Of a stretch of DNA of 64,000 bases, positions 28,030 through 36,641 are shown piece by piece; the stretch's first letter is position 1; every line of letters begins with the position of its first letter. The translations under genes and the position numbers were made by a program. The notes under the pieces were generated by a model. The model was not told the DNA's origin. It was given only the letters and a program-made list of their open reading frames with translations, and made no database searches. The stretch is from Prevotella sp. P6B1. Lineage in GTDB: Bacteria > Bacteroidota > Bacteroidia > Bacteroidales > Bacteroidaceae. The stretch covers positions 496,001 to 560,000 of the forward strand of contig NZ_JNKF01000012.1 of assembly GCF_000702825.1 (NCBI RefSeq), in the 5' to 3' direction.

Positions 28030-29124
28030 TTAATGCCTCTGGCGTCGTACTGAAACGCGGGCACCGCTGTTACTACTGCTGGTTTTTTCTGATTTCGACG
28101 TTTTCTGTTTAACCTCTTTCACACCTTTGTTCGATGCAGGCTTATTCTTAGCAGCCTTCATCTTCTTATCTGCAGCTTTAACATTCTGGGCAGCAATGCT
28201 ATCCAATGAGTCGCGCTTGGCAGCATCACCAAAGACGGTCTTTTTAAATGCTGCGAGTTCTGCTTCGATACGTTTCTGTTCTGCACTCATCTTCGTGGTA
28301 TCACCATCACAGAGCTGCAATAATGTCTTACCTTGTGCATTGTTGGTCTTATATATCTTGCCACGATACATATTCATGGTAAAGAAATCGTCCATCGATA
28401 CCTGAGCTGCATTGTTCAGATTACTCGCCATCACTGTCTGACGATTCAGATAAGGTTCCAAATCACTATAACGAACCCAGAAGAGCGGATACTGTGTTGC
28501 TTCACCGCCAAACTCATCCATCATGATTGGACATAAAGCCTGCACCTTGATATGTAACGACGAGTTTGCTTGATCATAATAGGCGCTCTCCTTCAGATAG
28601 TATTTCTTGACCATCGCCGAAGGAATATCGCTGTTATCAACCTTGATACGACCATCCTGTTCCTCGTAGAAGATGTGATAGTTGTCGAGAATAGTCTTCA
28701 TATCTGCTCTGGTAGTCGCTGAGAACACATCGCTGCCATCAGTGGGATACTCGAAAACTGGAATATAGCCATTCAACGCCAATTTGAAGATATAAGTAAA
28801 CAGATTGAGTTGACGTCCTTGTGGTTCTACTGGATGATAAAGGCCTGCGTTAGCATCATCCTCAAGCGATATCTCACGATAGATATCACGTCGCCAAACC
28901 ACCTCTTCGGGCATTTCAACAGCTGTAGGAAAAGATATCTGAGCGCGCATTGACATGGCGTTCGAAGCGTTTCGCTGCTGTTTCTGCTGTTGAGCCTGCT
29001 GTTCTGCACGCCGCTGGGGTGGCTGAGCAGTAGCTGTTAAAGGTAAAAGGGTAAAAAGGTAAAAAAGTAAAATACCTTTTACCACAACCTTTAAACTGAT
29101 ATTCTTAAACATACTCTGTTTCAT
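28030..29124 (-). CDS. porN: Type IX secretion system protein PorN/GldN
   Basis: 364-residue periplasmic component that forms the ring with PorK below the outer membrane. Signal peptide to residue about 33 (LLPLTATAQ), Gln/Arg-rich stretch, then the GldN domain (residues about 65-290: VVWRRDIYREISLEDDANA is a hallmark) and a Lys/Ser-rich basic tail. Last gene of porP-K-L-M-N, 43 bp after porM. The signal peptide region is encoded by a GTAAAA-type repeat, half of an inverted repeat that surrounds the start codon. Confidence 0.92.
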   Translation of the reverse strand: MKQSMFKNISLKVVVKGILLFYLFTLLPLTATAQPPQRRAEQQAQQQKQQRNASNAMSMRAQISFPTAVEMPEEVVWRRDIYREISLEDDANAGLYHPVEPQGRQLNLFTYIFKLALNGYIPVFEYPTDGSDVFSATTRADMKTILDNYHIFYEEQDGRIKVDNSDIPSAMVKKYYLKESAYYDQANSSLHIKVQALCPIMMDEFGGEATQYPLFWVRYSDLEPYLNRQTVMASNLNNAAQVSMDDFFTMNMYRGKIYKTNNAQGKTLLQLCDGDTTKMSAEQKRIEAELAAFKKTVFGDAAKRDSLDSIAAQNVKAADKKMKAAKNKPASNKGVKEVKQKTSKSEKTSSSNSGARVSVRRQRH

Positions 29125-29166
29125 ATTACATATTTATTTACCTTTTTACTCTTTTACTTTTTTACC
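29058..29166 (-). repeat. 15-bp inverted repeat around the porN start
   Basis: GGTAAAAAAGTAAAA at 29058-29072 is the exact reverse complement of the 15 bases at 29152-29166. Both arms lie in longer low-complexity GGTAAAA tracts. In the message the arms would close a 79-nt loop that holds the porN start codon and the 5' end of its signal peptide. Confidence 0.6.
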
Positions 29167-29167
29167 C

Positions 29168-30727
29168 TTACTTAACAATCACTTCCATAGGATTTGTCAA
29201 CGTACGGGTGATTCCATCAGGCCCAACCACAGTAACTCTTGAGACATAGAAGCGGCGATTACGGGCCAGTTTGCGGAAGGTATCCTTCTGACGGGCCGAG
29301 AACTGGGCACCATCGGATGCCAACGGCACAGCGTTACCCATATTGTCGAAGAACACGGTCTCAAAGCTTTGCACACGGAAGGCGATATCAAGAATACCAT
29401 CATCGATAGCAGCTCCCAGACGGTCAACACCCACAAGTTGTCCCTTAGCCAAACCACCACCCTTATAGCGAGTAGGATTACCATGCTCATCGCTCATAGA
29501 GATATAAGGTGTTGGATCGGGCAACTTACGCACACGGAAGGTGTACTGTCCCATTTGCTGAGGGCGACCTGTATTGGTTGAAGTCACTGTGATAACAGCG
29601 TTCTGACCTATTTTGGTTGGTTTGGCAATGTACTTACCTGGACCTACAGCCTGCAATGTTCCATTACTCATAGTAGCCTGAACTTTATTTGAAGGCACAC
29701 CTGGTACACTGATGCTGATGGGATTGGCATAACCGGCATAAAGCATATTCATCAGGTCGGCCGAAACTGTAGCACCAGGTTCCACAACTGTATAATCCTG
29801 TGAAAACTCACGACGGATACGGTCTCCATTACCATTCACCATCTCCATATACCCCTTCAAAGTAAAGTCGCCTGTTTTACCACAAACGGTTTCGTAGAGT
29901 CCATTCTGCAAGTTTACCTTCTGTCCACCGATAAAGATATCAGGAACCTGAGTAGTGTCAACAGCCGCCATCACGATACGAGCCGAGAAACGATCGCCTC
30001 TAACGATGGTCTTCGAAGTGGGGATGACAAAAGCATCGAGCAAGTTCACACGGATATCTTTCACATCGATATTCTGCACCAATTTATGTAATACCTCGCC
30101 TTCTGCATAACGAACATCACTCTGCAGTTTCGACAACAAGGTGACAGCAGCTGCGGCAGGCATTGATTCGAACATATATTCCTGCCAGTTCTTACCCATA
30201 GCGCGCTTAGGTACTTCGGTAGTAAGGTTGCTGGCAATTATCTTCTTCTGCTTTTCATCAGTAACCATTGTCAGCATCCGCTCTCGGAAGGAGTTTATGG
30301 CATGATATAGCTTCTGTCCCTGACCATTAGTGGGCGAGAGCATTACATTGCTGGCAGGCTCCTGATCTTCCTTATTACGGATATTGTTCACATCGCCATC
30401 CTCTCCATCTGCCTCAACCACGATGGCCTGCTTCAGGCTGGCAGCAAAGTTGTAAAGAGAATCGCTCATCTGCTTCACTAGCTGAGCTTTATCGTACCAC
30501 TCCTTGGTCTTCTGCGGATTGGCCTTCATCTGTTGTTCAAAGGTCTCATAGATAGCCAGATTCTCCTTCGACGAGTTGCTGGTGGTGCGGTTCAGACTTT
30601 CTTCCACAATCGAAAAGCCGTTGAGCACCTCGTTAGAGACGTTCAGCGCCAACATAGCCATCAAGACGACGTACATCAGATTTATCATCCGCTGGCGTGG
30701 AGAGACAGGTCTTTTCTTTATTGCCAT
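29168..30727 (-). CDS. porM: Type IX secretion system motor protein PorM/GldM
   Basis: 519-residue inner membrane protein with a long periplasmic rod; with PorL it forms the proton-driven motor. A short cytoplasmic N-terminus (MAIKKRPVSPRQRMINL) and one membrane helix (MYVVLMAMLALNVSNEVLNGF, residues about 17-37), then four periplasmic domains (DUF-type GldM N, first and second immunoglobulin-like, C). The conserved Glu in the helix (SNEVLNGF) is the kind implicated in motor function. 41 bp after porL. Confidence 0.95.
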   Translation of the reverse strand: MAIKKRPVSPRQRMINLMYVVLMAMLALNVSNEVLNGFSIVEESLNRTTSNSSKENLAIYETFEQQMKANPQKTKEWYDKAQLVKQMSDSLYNFAASLKQAIVVEADGEDGDVNNIRNKEDQEPASNVMLSPTNGQGQKLYHAINSFRERMLTMVTDEKQKKIIASNLTTEVPKRAMGKNWQEYMFESMPAAAAVTLLSKLQSDVRYAEGEVLHKLVQNIDVKDIRVNLLDAFVIPTSKTIVRGDRFSARIVMAAVDTTQVPDIFIGGQKVNLQNGLYETVCGKTGDFTLKGYMEMVNGNGDRIRREFSQDYTVVEPGATVSADLMNMLYAGYANPISISVPGVPSNKVQATMSNGTLQAVGPGKYIAKPTKIGQNAVITVTSTNTGRPQQMGQYTFRVRKLPDPTPYISMSDEHGNPTRYKGGGLAKGQLVGVDRLGAAIDDGILDIAFRVQSFETVFFDNMGNAVPLASDGAQFSARQKDTFRKLARNRRFYVSRVTVVGPDGITRTLTNPMEVIVK

Positions 30728-30732
30728 GTTTT

Positions 30733-30765
30733 TATTTACAATTTGACAATTTACAATTTACCATT
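30733..30765 (-). repeat. AATTGTAAATTG-type tract between porL and porM
   Basis: The 41-bp porL-porM spacer is almost entirely a repeat of AAATTGTAAATTGTCAAATT type steps. It resembles the tract inside waaA and leaves no room for a separate promoter. Confidence 0.55.
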
Positions 30766-30768
30766 TAT

Positions 30769-31542
30769 TTAGGGGGCCACTGAGGCGCGAACCTGCAAGG
30801 CTTCGATCATACGCGCATAAATGCGGTTCAACTCCTGTATCTGCCCGGCCATCTTCTTGGTCTGCTCGTTGATATCATCGATAGTACCAATCTGCGAACT
30901 GGCACTCTTCAACTGCATCTCGTAAACCTTGCAGATACCTGTCAGCGTACGGTTCAGATTCTCCATCTCCTCTGAATCGTGCGCCAGCTTCTCATTCTGG
31001 GCAGACACTTTTGACAGCGTTTCTGTCAGATGCTTTAACTCTTCAACATAGCTCGAAGTAGCCGCATCGAGTTCTGGGTGAGCCGACATAGCAACGGGCT
31101 GAGCCGCAGTTGGCGACATCGATGAGGAATCCGTAACTTTTGAGGCAGATATATTACGGTTATCCGTCGATGATCCGTAACTTCCGCCATTTCCATTGAT
31201 AATGATGGTACCACCATTACCGCCAACAACAGTTGCACTGCCTCCCTTGCTCACTACGGGCACTTCACCATTAACATTAACATGTGTATCCAGCTCCATG
31301 CCATCGGTCGACTTATCGAAAGGCCGATCAAAGGCAGAAAGGAAGAACACCACCACCTCTGTACCCATACCGAGGAACAGGAAGAAGTCGGCACCATCGA
31401 GATGGGTCAACTTAAAGAGTGTACCTAAGATTACAATCGATGCACCCCAGCTATAGGCATAGTTCAGAAAGGTCTGACCTGGCACACTGTCCATCCACTT
31501 CTGCAAGCGGTAGATCATATTATATTTGCTGTATATCGTCAT
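30769..31542 (-). CDS. porL: Type IX secretion system motor protein PorL/GldL
   Basis: 257 residues, two membrane helices near the N-terminus (residues about 21-42 and 48-68) joined by a short loop with acid residues (HLDGADFFLFLGMGTEVVVFFLSAF), then a cytoplasmic part with a Gly/Ser/Asn linker and a C-terminal coiled coil (VEELKHLTETLSKV to ARMIEAL). Partner of PorM in the motor. 19 bp after porK. Confidence 0.93.
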   Translation of the reverse strand: MTIYSKYNMIYRLQKWMDSVPGQTFLNYAYSWGASIVILGTLFKLTHLDGADFFLFLGMGTEVVVFFLSAFDRPFDKSTDGMELDTHVNVNGEVPVVSKGGSATVVGGNGGTIIINGNGGSYGSSTDNRNISASKVTDSSSMSPTAAQPVAMSAHPELDAATSSYVEELKHLTETLSKVSAQNEKLAHDSEEMENLNRTLTGICKVYEMQLKSASSQIGTIDDINEQTKKMAGQIQELNRIYARMIEALQVRASVAP

Positions 31543-31561
31543 AACTATCTTGATTTTTAGT

Positions 31562-33004
31562 TTATTTCCTCTTACCTTTCACCTTAGCAGCCTTGGCACG
31601 CTCGCTGGTTGAGTTGGCCAAACTACGCACGCATCGGAATCCGATATACGAACGTGGCTGATTCTGGTACTCCGCCGTACGCCATGCCGAACGGATATAC
31701 GACTCAGGATCCTTCCACGAACCGCCACGTACGCTCTTACGTTTCAAGCGATAGGGGTCCTCTTGGGCGGCATTGTATTTCAACGTGGGGTTGATATCGT
31801 TCATAGCCTCAACACCAGCCTCAGTATAGATAGTGCTAGTCCATTCGGCTACGTTACCTGCCATATCATAAAGTCCGTTTGAATTGGCAGAATAGATTCC
31901 TACCCGACTGGTTATCAGATTACCATCCTTCGTGTAGTTACCATTGTCAGGTTTAAAATTAGCATAGAAACAGCCCTTACCGCTGGCCACAGCCTCATTG
32001 TCCCAAGGAAACTCGTTCTGATCTTTACCACGTGCAGCGAACTCCCACTCAGCCTCTGTTGGCAGACGATACCGTTGCACATATCGAGCTGCTGCCCCTA
32101 ACCCTTTCAGCAAGTAATCGGTACGCCAAGCGCAATAGGCATTGGCCTGTTCCCAGGTAACACCCACCACGGGATAGTCGTTATAGGCAGGATTCGAGAA
32201 ATAGTAACGCAGATACATCTCGTTGTCGGCATTGGGGAAATCGTTTACCCAACAAGTGGTATCAGGGAACACATTCACAATATAAGTATTCAGAAAATCC
32301 CAAGGACCTGTCAGCGGACGGTTGATGCTCTCACGGACAATACGCCCCTCATCATCCACATAGGCTGTATCTTTCGATATCATCACCTGTTCCTCAGGGT
32401 CGATGGTGATATCTGTATTCAGATTACGTTCCTGAGGATTCAGACGGTTACGGCGTAGAGCTGCAGCAGTATAGTCATACACCTCGTAGCGATAGTTCAA
32501 CTGACGATAGTCCAACATCTTATCACCAGTCACGGGATTAGTCACATACATACCATCGATAATCTCCTGCTCGTCTTCATTGGGACGACGCGGTAGAGGC
32601 TTCTTCCAGTTTAGAACAGTCGAGATCTCATTTCCCTCCCTATCCGTTTTCACCGTCTTATAGGTCTCGTCGATTTCTGAAAGACGCTCTCGCAGAATCG
32701 AATCACGTACATAGTTTACGAACTGGCGATACTTCGAATTGGTCACCTCCGTCTCATCCATCCAGAATCCATCAACAGAGATATCTCTAAGAGGTGTTTT
32801 CTTGCCCCATAGAGAATCCTGATGCTCGATACCCATCTTCAGATGCCCACGCTTTACCAATACCATACCGTAAGGAGTCGGTTCAGTAAAGGCTTTGCCG
32901 CCTGTACCTGTCACCTCTCCACCATTTGCCGTCATCATCTTGCTACCAAAGCAACTGGTCAGCATAAAGGCCGCTACGGTACATAATCCTATCAATTTCT
33001 TCAT
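31562..33004 (-). CDS. porK: Type IX secretion system lipoprotein PorK/GldK
   Basis: 480-residue outer membrane lipoprotein that forms the periplasmic ring with PorN. Lipobox MLTSC with Cys near residue 18; the residues after it (FGSKMM) lack an acidic export signal, fitting a periplasm-facing anchor. The rest is a sulfatase-modifying-factor/formylglycine-enzyme-like fold (VLVKRGHLKMG, WMDETEVTNSKYRQFV, RLPTEAEWEFAARG, SVRGGSWKD, IGFRCVRS), with a large insertion in the middle. A basic tail ends the protein. 18 bp after porP. Confidence 0.94.
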   Translation of the reverse strand: MKKLIGLCTVAAFMLTSCFGSKMMTANGGEVTGTGGKAFTEPTPYGMVLVKRGHLKMGIEHQDSLWGKKTPLRDISVDGFWMDETEVTNSKYRQFVNYVRDSILRERLSEIDETYKTVKTDREGNEISTVLNWKKPLPRRPNEDEQEIIDGMYVTNPVTGDKMLDYRQLNYRYEVYDYTAAALRRNRLNPQERNLNTDITIDPEEQVMISKDTAYVDDEGRIVRESINRPLTGPWDFLNTYIVNVFPDTTCWVNDFPNADNEMYLRYYFSNPAYNDYPVVGVTWEQANAYCAWRTDYLLKGLGAAARYVQRYRLPTEAEWEFAARGKDQNEFPWDNEAVASGKGCFYANFKPDNGNYTKDGNLITSRVGIYSANSNGLYDMAGNVAEWTSTIYTEAGVEAMNDINPTLKYNAAQEDPYRLKRKSVRGGSWKDPESYIRSAWRTAEYQNQPRSYIGFRCVRSLANSTSERAKAAKVKGKRK

Positions 33005-33022
33005 ATCTACCTTTTTATCTTA

Positions 33023-33979
33023 CTATAGTAATCTCACACTCTTATGCAGATTTCTGCCCTTTTTATACAGATTCAACTCTGTCTGATATCCCACAAACAG
33101 CTCGTGACTGCCGTTTCCGATACTGATATGTGAAGTGTACACCTCATAGCTATATCCCAAATGAATGCCATGAAATCGGCCACCAAGCAGTACCGTCACC
33201 GAATTCGTGGGACTATACGCTAAACCCGCATACAACATTTTCTTATCGTGCTCGTACTTCAGTCGACCTGTTATGTCGGCACGCCAAGCCACGCCATCAG
33301 TACGCCCCAATACGGATGTCTGTATTTTAAAAAACGGATGATTCAGCTGAATATTGTATCCGGCAGTAAAATAATACGTTGCGTCGATACTTAATTCGTT
33401 GGTTTCTCCCAGTTCCACCACCGGCGAATTGAGATGCAGAGCCGACATACCCACATACCAGTTACGTGCCTGATAATATACTCCTGCCGAGATATCAAAG
33501 CCCGTACCATTAACCGACGAAGAAGAGAATGCCGGATCATTAGGATCTTCCACTTCCAGTTTGCTGCCATCAAATGTTTCGCTCAACATGCCAGCCTGCA
33601 CGCCCAGACTCAGTTTTCCGCCCAGCACCCGACGCTGATAGGCATACTGCAAACTCAGACGTTTGTGCGAAAACAAACCCAGCTCATCGTTCAGTAATTG
33701 CAAACCTACGCCGTGATATGCCCCCAGTGCATAGAACGGCATGTCTGCTGCAGCATACATGCTCTTGGGATTATGTTCAAAACCAGCCAATTGTAAGGCA
33801 TAGGCGCCAGTCACATTCAGTTTAGCCTCCTTACCCACCGTTGCTGGATTAAACGACGGTTCCATCGCCCAATAATGAGCGAAGGACACATCGTATTGCG
33901 CAAAAGTTCTTGTCGCTACGAACAAAAGCGATGTTATCAGTATACCGAAATGTTTCACATTACTAATAACGCAAAACAT
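33023..33979 (-). CDS. porP: Type IX secretion system outer membrane protein PorP/SprF
   Basis: 318-residue outer membrane barrel of the PorP/SprF family. A signal peptide ends near residue 27 (VATRTFAQ), followed by the family motif YDVSFAHYWAMEPSFNPA, and barrel repeats with GGRFHGIHLGYSYEV near the end. Opens the porP-K-L-M-N set and lies only 9 bp downstream of the membrane regulator gene, so the two are probably one transcript. Confidence 0.9.
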   Translation of the reverse strand: MFCVISNVKHFGILITSLLFVATRTFAQYDVSFAHYWAMEPSFNPATVGKEAKLNVTGAYALQLAGFEHNPKSMYAAADMPFYALGAYHGVGLQLLNDELGLFSHKRLSLQYAYQRRVLGGKLSLGVQAGMLSETFDGSKLEVEDPNDPAFSSSSVNGTGFDISAGVYYQARNWYVGMSALHLNSPVVELGETNELSIDATYYFTAGYNIQLNHPFFKIQTSVLGRTDGVAWRADITGRLKYEHDKKMLYAGLAYSPTNSVTVLLGGRFHGIHLGYSYEVYTSHISIGNGSHELFVGYQTELNLYKKGRNLHKSVRLL

Positions 33980-33988
33980 TCCAAATTA

Positions 33989-36460
33989 TTATATCGTAAA
34001 GTCTTCACCGAAGGCTTTGATATACTCCTCATGGAACGCACGAGAGACTTCCTGCGCTTCATATACCTTACCCAATCGATTCAAGGCTTTTATTTTATAG
34101 GAGAATGACTCGATATGATAGGGATCTATATGGAACATCGCATCAGCCAGATAAAGCGTCAGCTTCAACTCGCTATTCTCGTAAGTACGTTGCATCATAC
34201 GCTGAATAACAGGTGTCAGAATGCGCTCGGTCTCCGACTTAAACTGATCGAGCGAAGGTTGGCTCTGCGTCTGCAAGAACTTGCCACGACGCAGGATTCC
34301 TAATAGACTCTGTTCGGTATACGACTCTGTAAACACCAGATGCGAACATGTCAGATAATCGCAATAGAAAGACTGCTTGATGACAAAATGGTAGAGTCCA
34401 TCTGTGTATTCTAATTCTATACCATCCAGTTCCTCAAGCACTTTCCGTAGATGATTCATAATAACACTCCGTGAATTCTTGATCTTATCGGCAGGTTTGT
34501 CACCCCACAAAATGGTACCAATACGTTTTGACGACAAACCGCCCTGCTTATGATACCACAACAATAAACAAGTAAGTTCACGCAACTTATCAGTAAACAG
34601 ATAAGAAATATCGCGGTTCTTACGGTCGAAAGCACTAAAAGCTCCGAAAAGATAAATGGAGTTAGGCACATGTTCCGGTATCTCCACGTCGTGCATCTCG
34701 TTATTCTCTATCTGCTTGCGGTATAAACGATGACGGCGATAGGACAACCACGCCACAACCAGCACTAACAATATAATAATACCCCCCAGCAGATACCAGC
34801 GGGCATCAGTAGGCAGTTCTGAAATCTCAGCAAATTCAGCATCCGACAGCACTGGCAATTGGATAGAATAGAGCGATATCGTTGAGGAGATATCATCAGT
34901 AAACTCTTGTACACACACAAAGAACTTATCGACGACAGGGTCATAGTACAGGTTGGCATTCGTGGCAATCTTATCAGAGTGAATAGGAATTGAGTCGCCC
35001 AGCATCTCCATGCAACCATCTTTCAACGAAAAACGGCAGAGGCGCAGATAAGACTCAGAGAGCGCCTCTGGATAACACAACGTGTAGAAATAATCCCCCA
35101 TGATAAGCAAATTGCGTACAGGAACCAAATGTTGACGCTTTCCCCAATCAATGGTCCACAACTTCTGTGCCGAGTCGTTACGCAGATCGATGCGATACAG
35201 ATCATACAGATAATGGCGCCCGATAGATTGATTTCCAGATTCATTACCCATACCACCAAAGATATAAGCATAGCGTGAACGGGCATCGATACCCATTGAT
35301 GTAAAATAGCGCGGCGTACATGCATAAAGAGGCTTGCCAGGTTGCCACTCATGAGCAGCTATATCATAGCTATGCAGATTGCGGAAATACTGCATGCTTC
35401 CAAATCCACCAAAGATACAAAACCGATTGCGCAATGTATCGAGAAAGCAACCATGATGGTGCATCTGTGTAGGCAACTGAGTAAAACATTCTGACGTCCA
35501 CTCAAGCGTATTCAAATCAAGACTGGCCATCGAAGCCTCATCCTGTGGTCGATCAGCAGGATTATCATATTTAAACACCTCATAAGTATATAGCTTATTC
35601 GTACGCTTATCAAGAAAGTTCATTCCCAGATTAATATCTACTGGACAAGGCGTCTGAAATACATGATAGTTGGTCGCTTGACTATCGCTATTATATATTA
35701 ATAAGGTATCACGAGTATAGCCATAGAACAGATGACGCTGAGGGTCATATGTAGCACCGGCATTATGCTGAAAATGCATCACGTTGAGTTTTTTCCAGTG
35801 ATAACAATCATTGATACTCCAATAAGGATTAGCCACAAAACCTATTTTATGCTGGTTCTGATCGTAGACATCATTGCTACGGCTCTGAGACAAAGGAAAG
35901 AAATAATCCGTTTCGGCTCCTAACACCTGCAGGTTTTTAATGGTAACAGATGGTACTTCAATCAAATAATCAAACCTTCCAAACACAATTTTGGGTGACA
36001 AGAAAGCTGGCATAGAATTAATCTTAGCCTGCGTCACATGACCATCAATGACCATCTTCAGCTCCTTCTTATCAAAATTGAACGTCAACATAAAAGGCAC
36101 CCATCCTTTATCAAGAAGAGCCTGACGATTGATATTACTTCGTATAAGTGTGGTTTTACCTTCTTCGTTCAGCTCAAACCAATCATTACCGCGACCATCG
36201 TAAAACAAGTTATAATTCGCTCCCTGATTCTCATCCACTACATGCAGGATATAACCAACCTCGGGCACACGAGGTATCTGCATATCAAATCTGATCGTCA
36301 GCTGATGAACAAACAATTTCTCATCGTCGCCAAACACCGAATATGAAGTTCGACCGTTGATGGAATCAATCGGATTCAGGAATCGCAAGCCTTGAGCTTG
36401 CAATGCAGAAAATTGGATGATGGCTAACAGCCAAAATAGGGATCGATAGAACTTATACAT
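33989..36460 (-). CDS. Membrane-spanning regulator: LamG/Kelch-like sensor, TM helix, SARP/BTAD-like winged helix
   Basis: 823 residues. Signal peptide (1-22), a LamG-like beta sandwich (about 40-190), a Kelch-like propeller (about 225-530; CIFGGFGSM, YIFGGMG), one membrane helix (about 554-574), then a cytoplasmic part. Residues 598-690 read as an OmpR/SARP winged helix (LRELTCLLLWYHKQGGLSS, TILWGDKPADKIKNSRS, MNHLRKVLEEL, LEYTDGLYHFVI), followed by a BTAD-like helical repeat region to the end. This suggests a one-component regulator that senses in the periplasm. Downstream lies the type IX operon; divergent lies the mannan operon. Targets are unknown. Confidence 0.8.
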   Translation of the reverse strand: MYKFYRSLFWLLAIIQFSALQAQGLRFLNPIDSINGRTSYSVFGDDEKLFVHQLTIRFDMQIPRVPEVGYILHVVDENQGANYNLFYDGRGNDWFELNEEGKTTLIRSNINRQALLDKGWVPFMLTFNFDKKELKMVIDGHVTQAKINSMPAFLSPKIVFGRFDYLIEVPSVTIKNLQVLGAETDYFFPLSQSRSNDVYDQNQHKIGFVANPYWSINDCYHWKKLNVMHFQHNAGATYDPQRHLFYGYTRDTLLIYNSDSQATNYHVFQTPCPVDINLGMNFLDKRTNKLYTYEVFKYDNPADRPQDEASMASLDLNTLEWTSECFTQLPTQMHHHGCFLDTLRNRFCIFGGFGSMQYFRNLHSYDIAAHEWQPGKPLYACTPRYFTSMGIDARSRYAYIFGGMGNESGNQSIGRHYLYDLYRIDLRNDSAQKLWTIDWGKRQHLVPVRNLLIMGDYFYTLCYPEALSESYLRLCRFSLKDGCMEMLGDSIPIHSDKIATNANLYYDPVVDKFFVCVQEFTDDISSTISLYSIQLPVLSDAEFAEISELPTDARWYLLGGIIILLVLVVAWLSYRRHRLYRKQIENNEMHDVEIPEHVPNSIYLFGAFSAFDRKNRDISYLFTDKLRELTCLLLWYHKQGGLSSKRIGTILWGDKPADKIKNSRSVIMNHLRKVLEELDGIELEYTDGLYHFVIKQSFYCDYLTCSHLVFTESYTEQSLLGILRRGKFLQTQSQPSLDQFKSETERILTPVIQRMMQRTYENSELKLTLYLADAMFHIDPYHIESFSYKIKALNRLGKVYEAQEVSRAFHEEYIKAFGEDFTI

Positions 36461-36482
36461 CTTCTTATTTAAATTGTGACTG

Positions 36483-36490
36483 CAAAATTA
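36483..36490 (-). promoter_or_regulatory. -7 element before the Kelch/SARP regulator and type IX operon
   Basis: TAATTTTG followed by C on the minus strand, 22 nt before the ATG. A TTTG lies 22 nt further upstream, slightly too far for the usual spacing. Confidence 0.5.
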
Positions 36491-36586
36491 GTATTTTTAA
36501 TATGAAAACCAACAAAAATACCAGTGATTAACACTTTTAATCTCCGTTTAACCCCAAATTAACCGGTAATTTAATCTACTCACCAT

Positions 36587-36594
36587 TACTTTTG
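36587..36594 (+). promoter_or_regulatory. -7 element of the mannan utilization operon
   Basis: TACTTTTG followed by C, 47 nt before the first ATG of the operon. No -33 TTTG at the right distance, which fits a promoter needing an activator. The divergent region is 181 bp and holds no other gene. Confidence 0.5.
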
Positions 36595-36641
36595 CCATCG
36601 AATTTTTCCTATTAATAACTAAAATTTAAATTAAAGAATTA

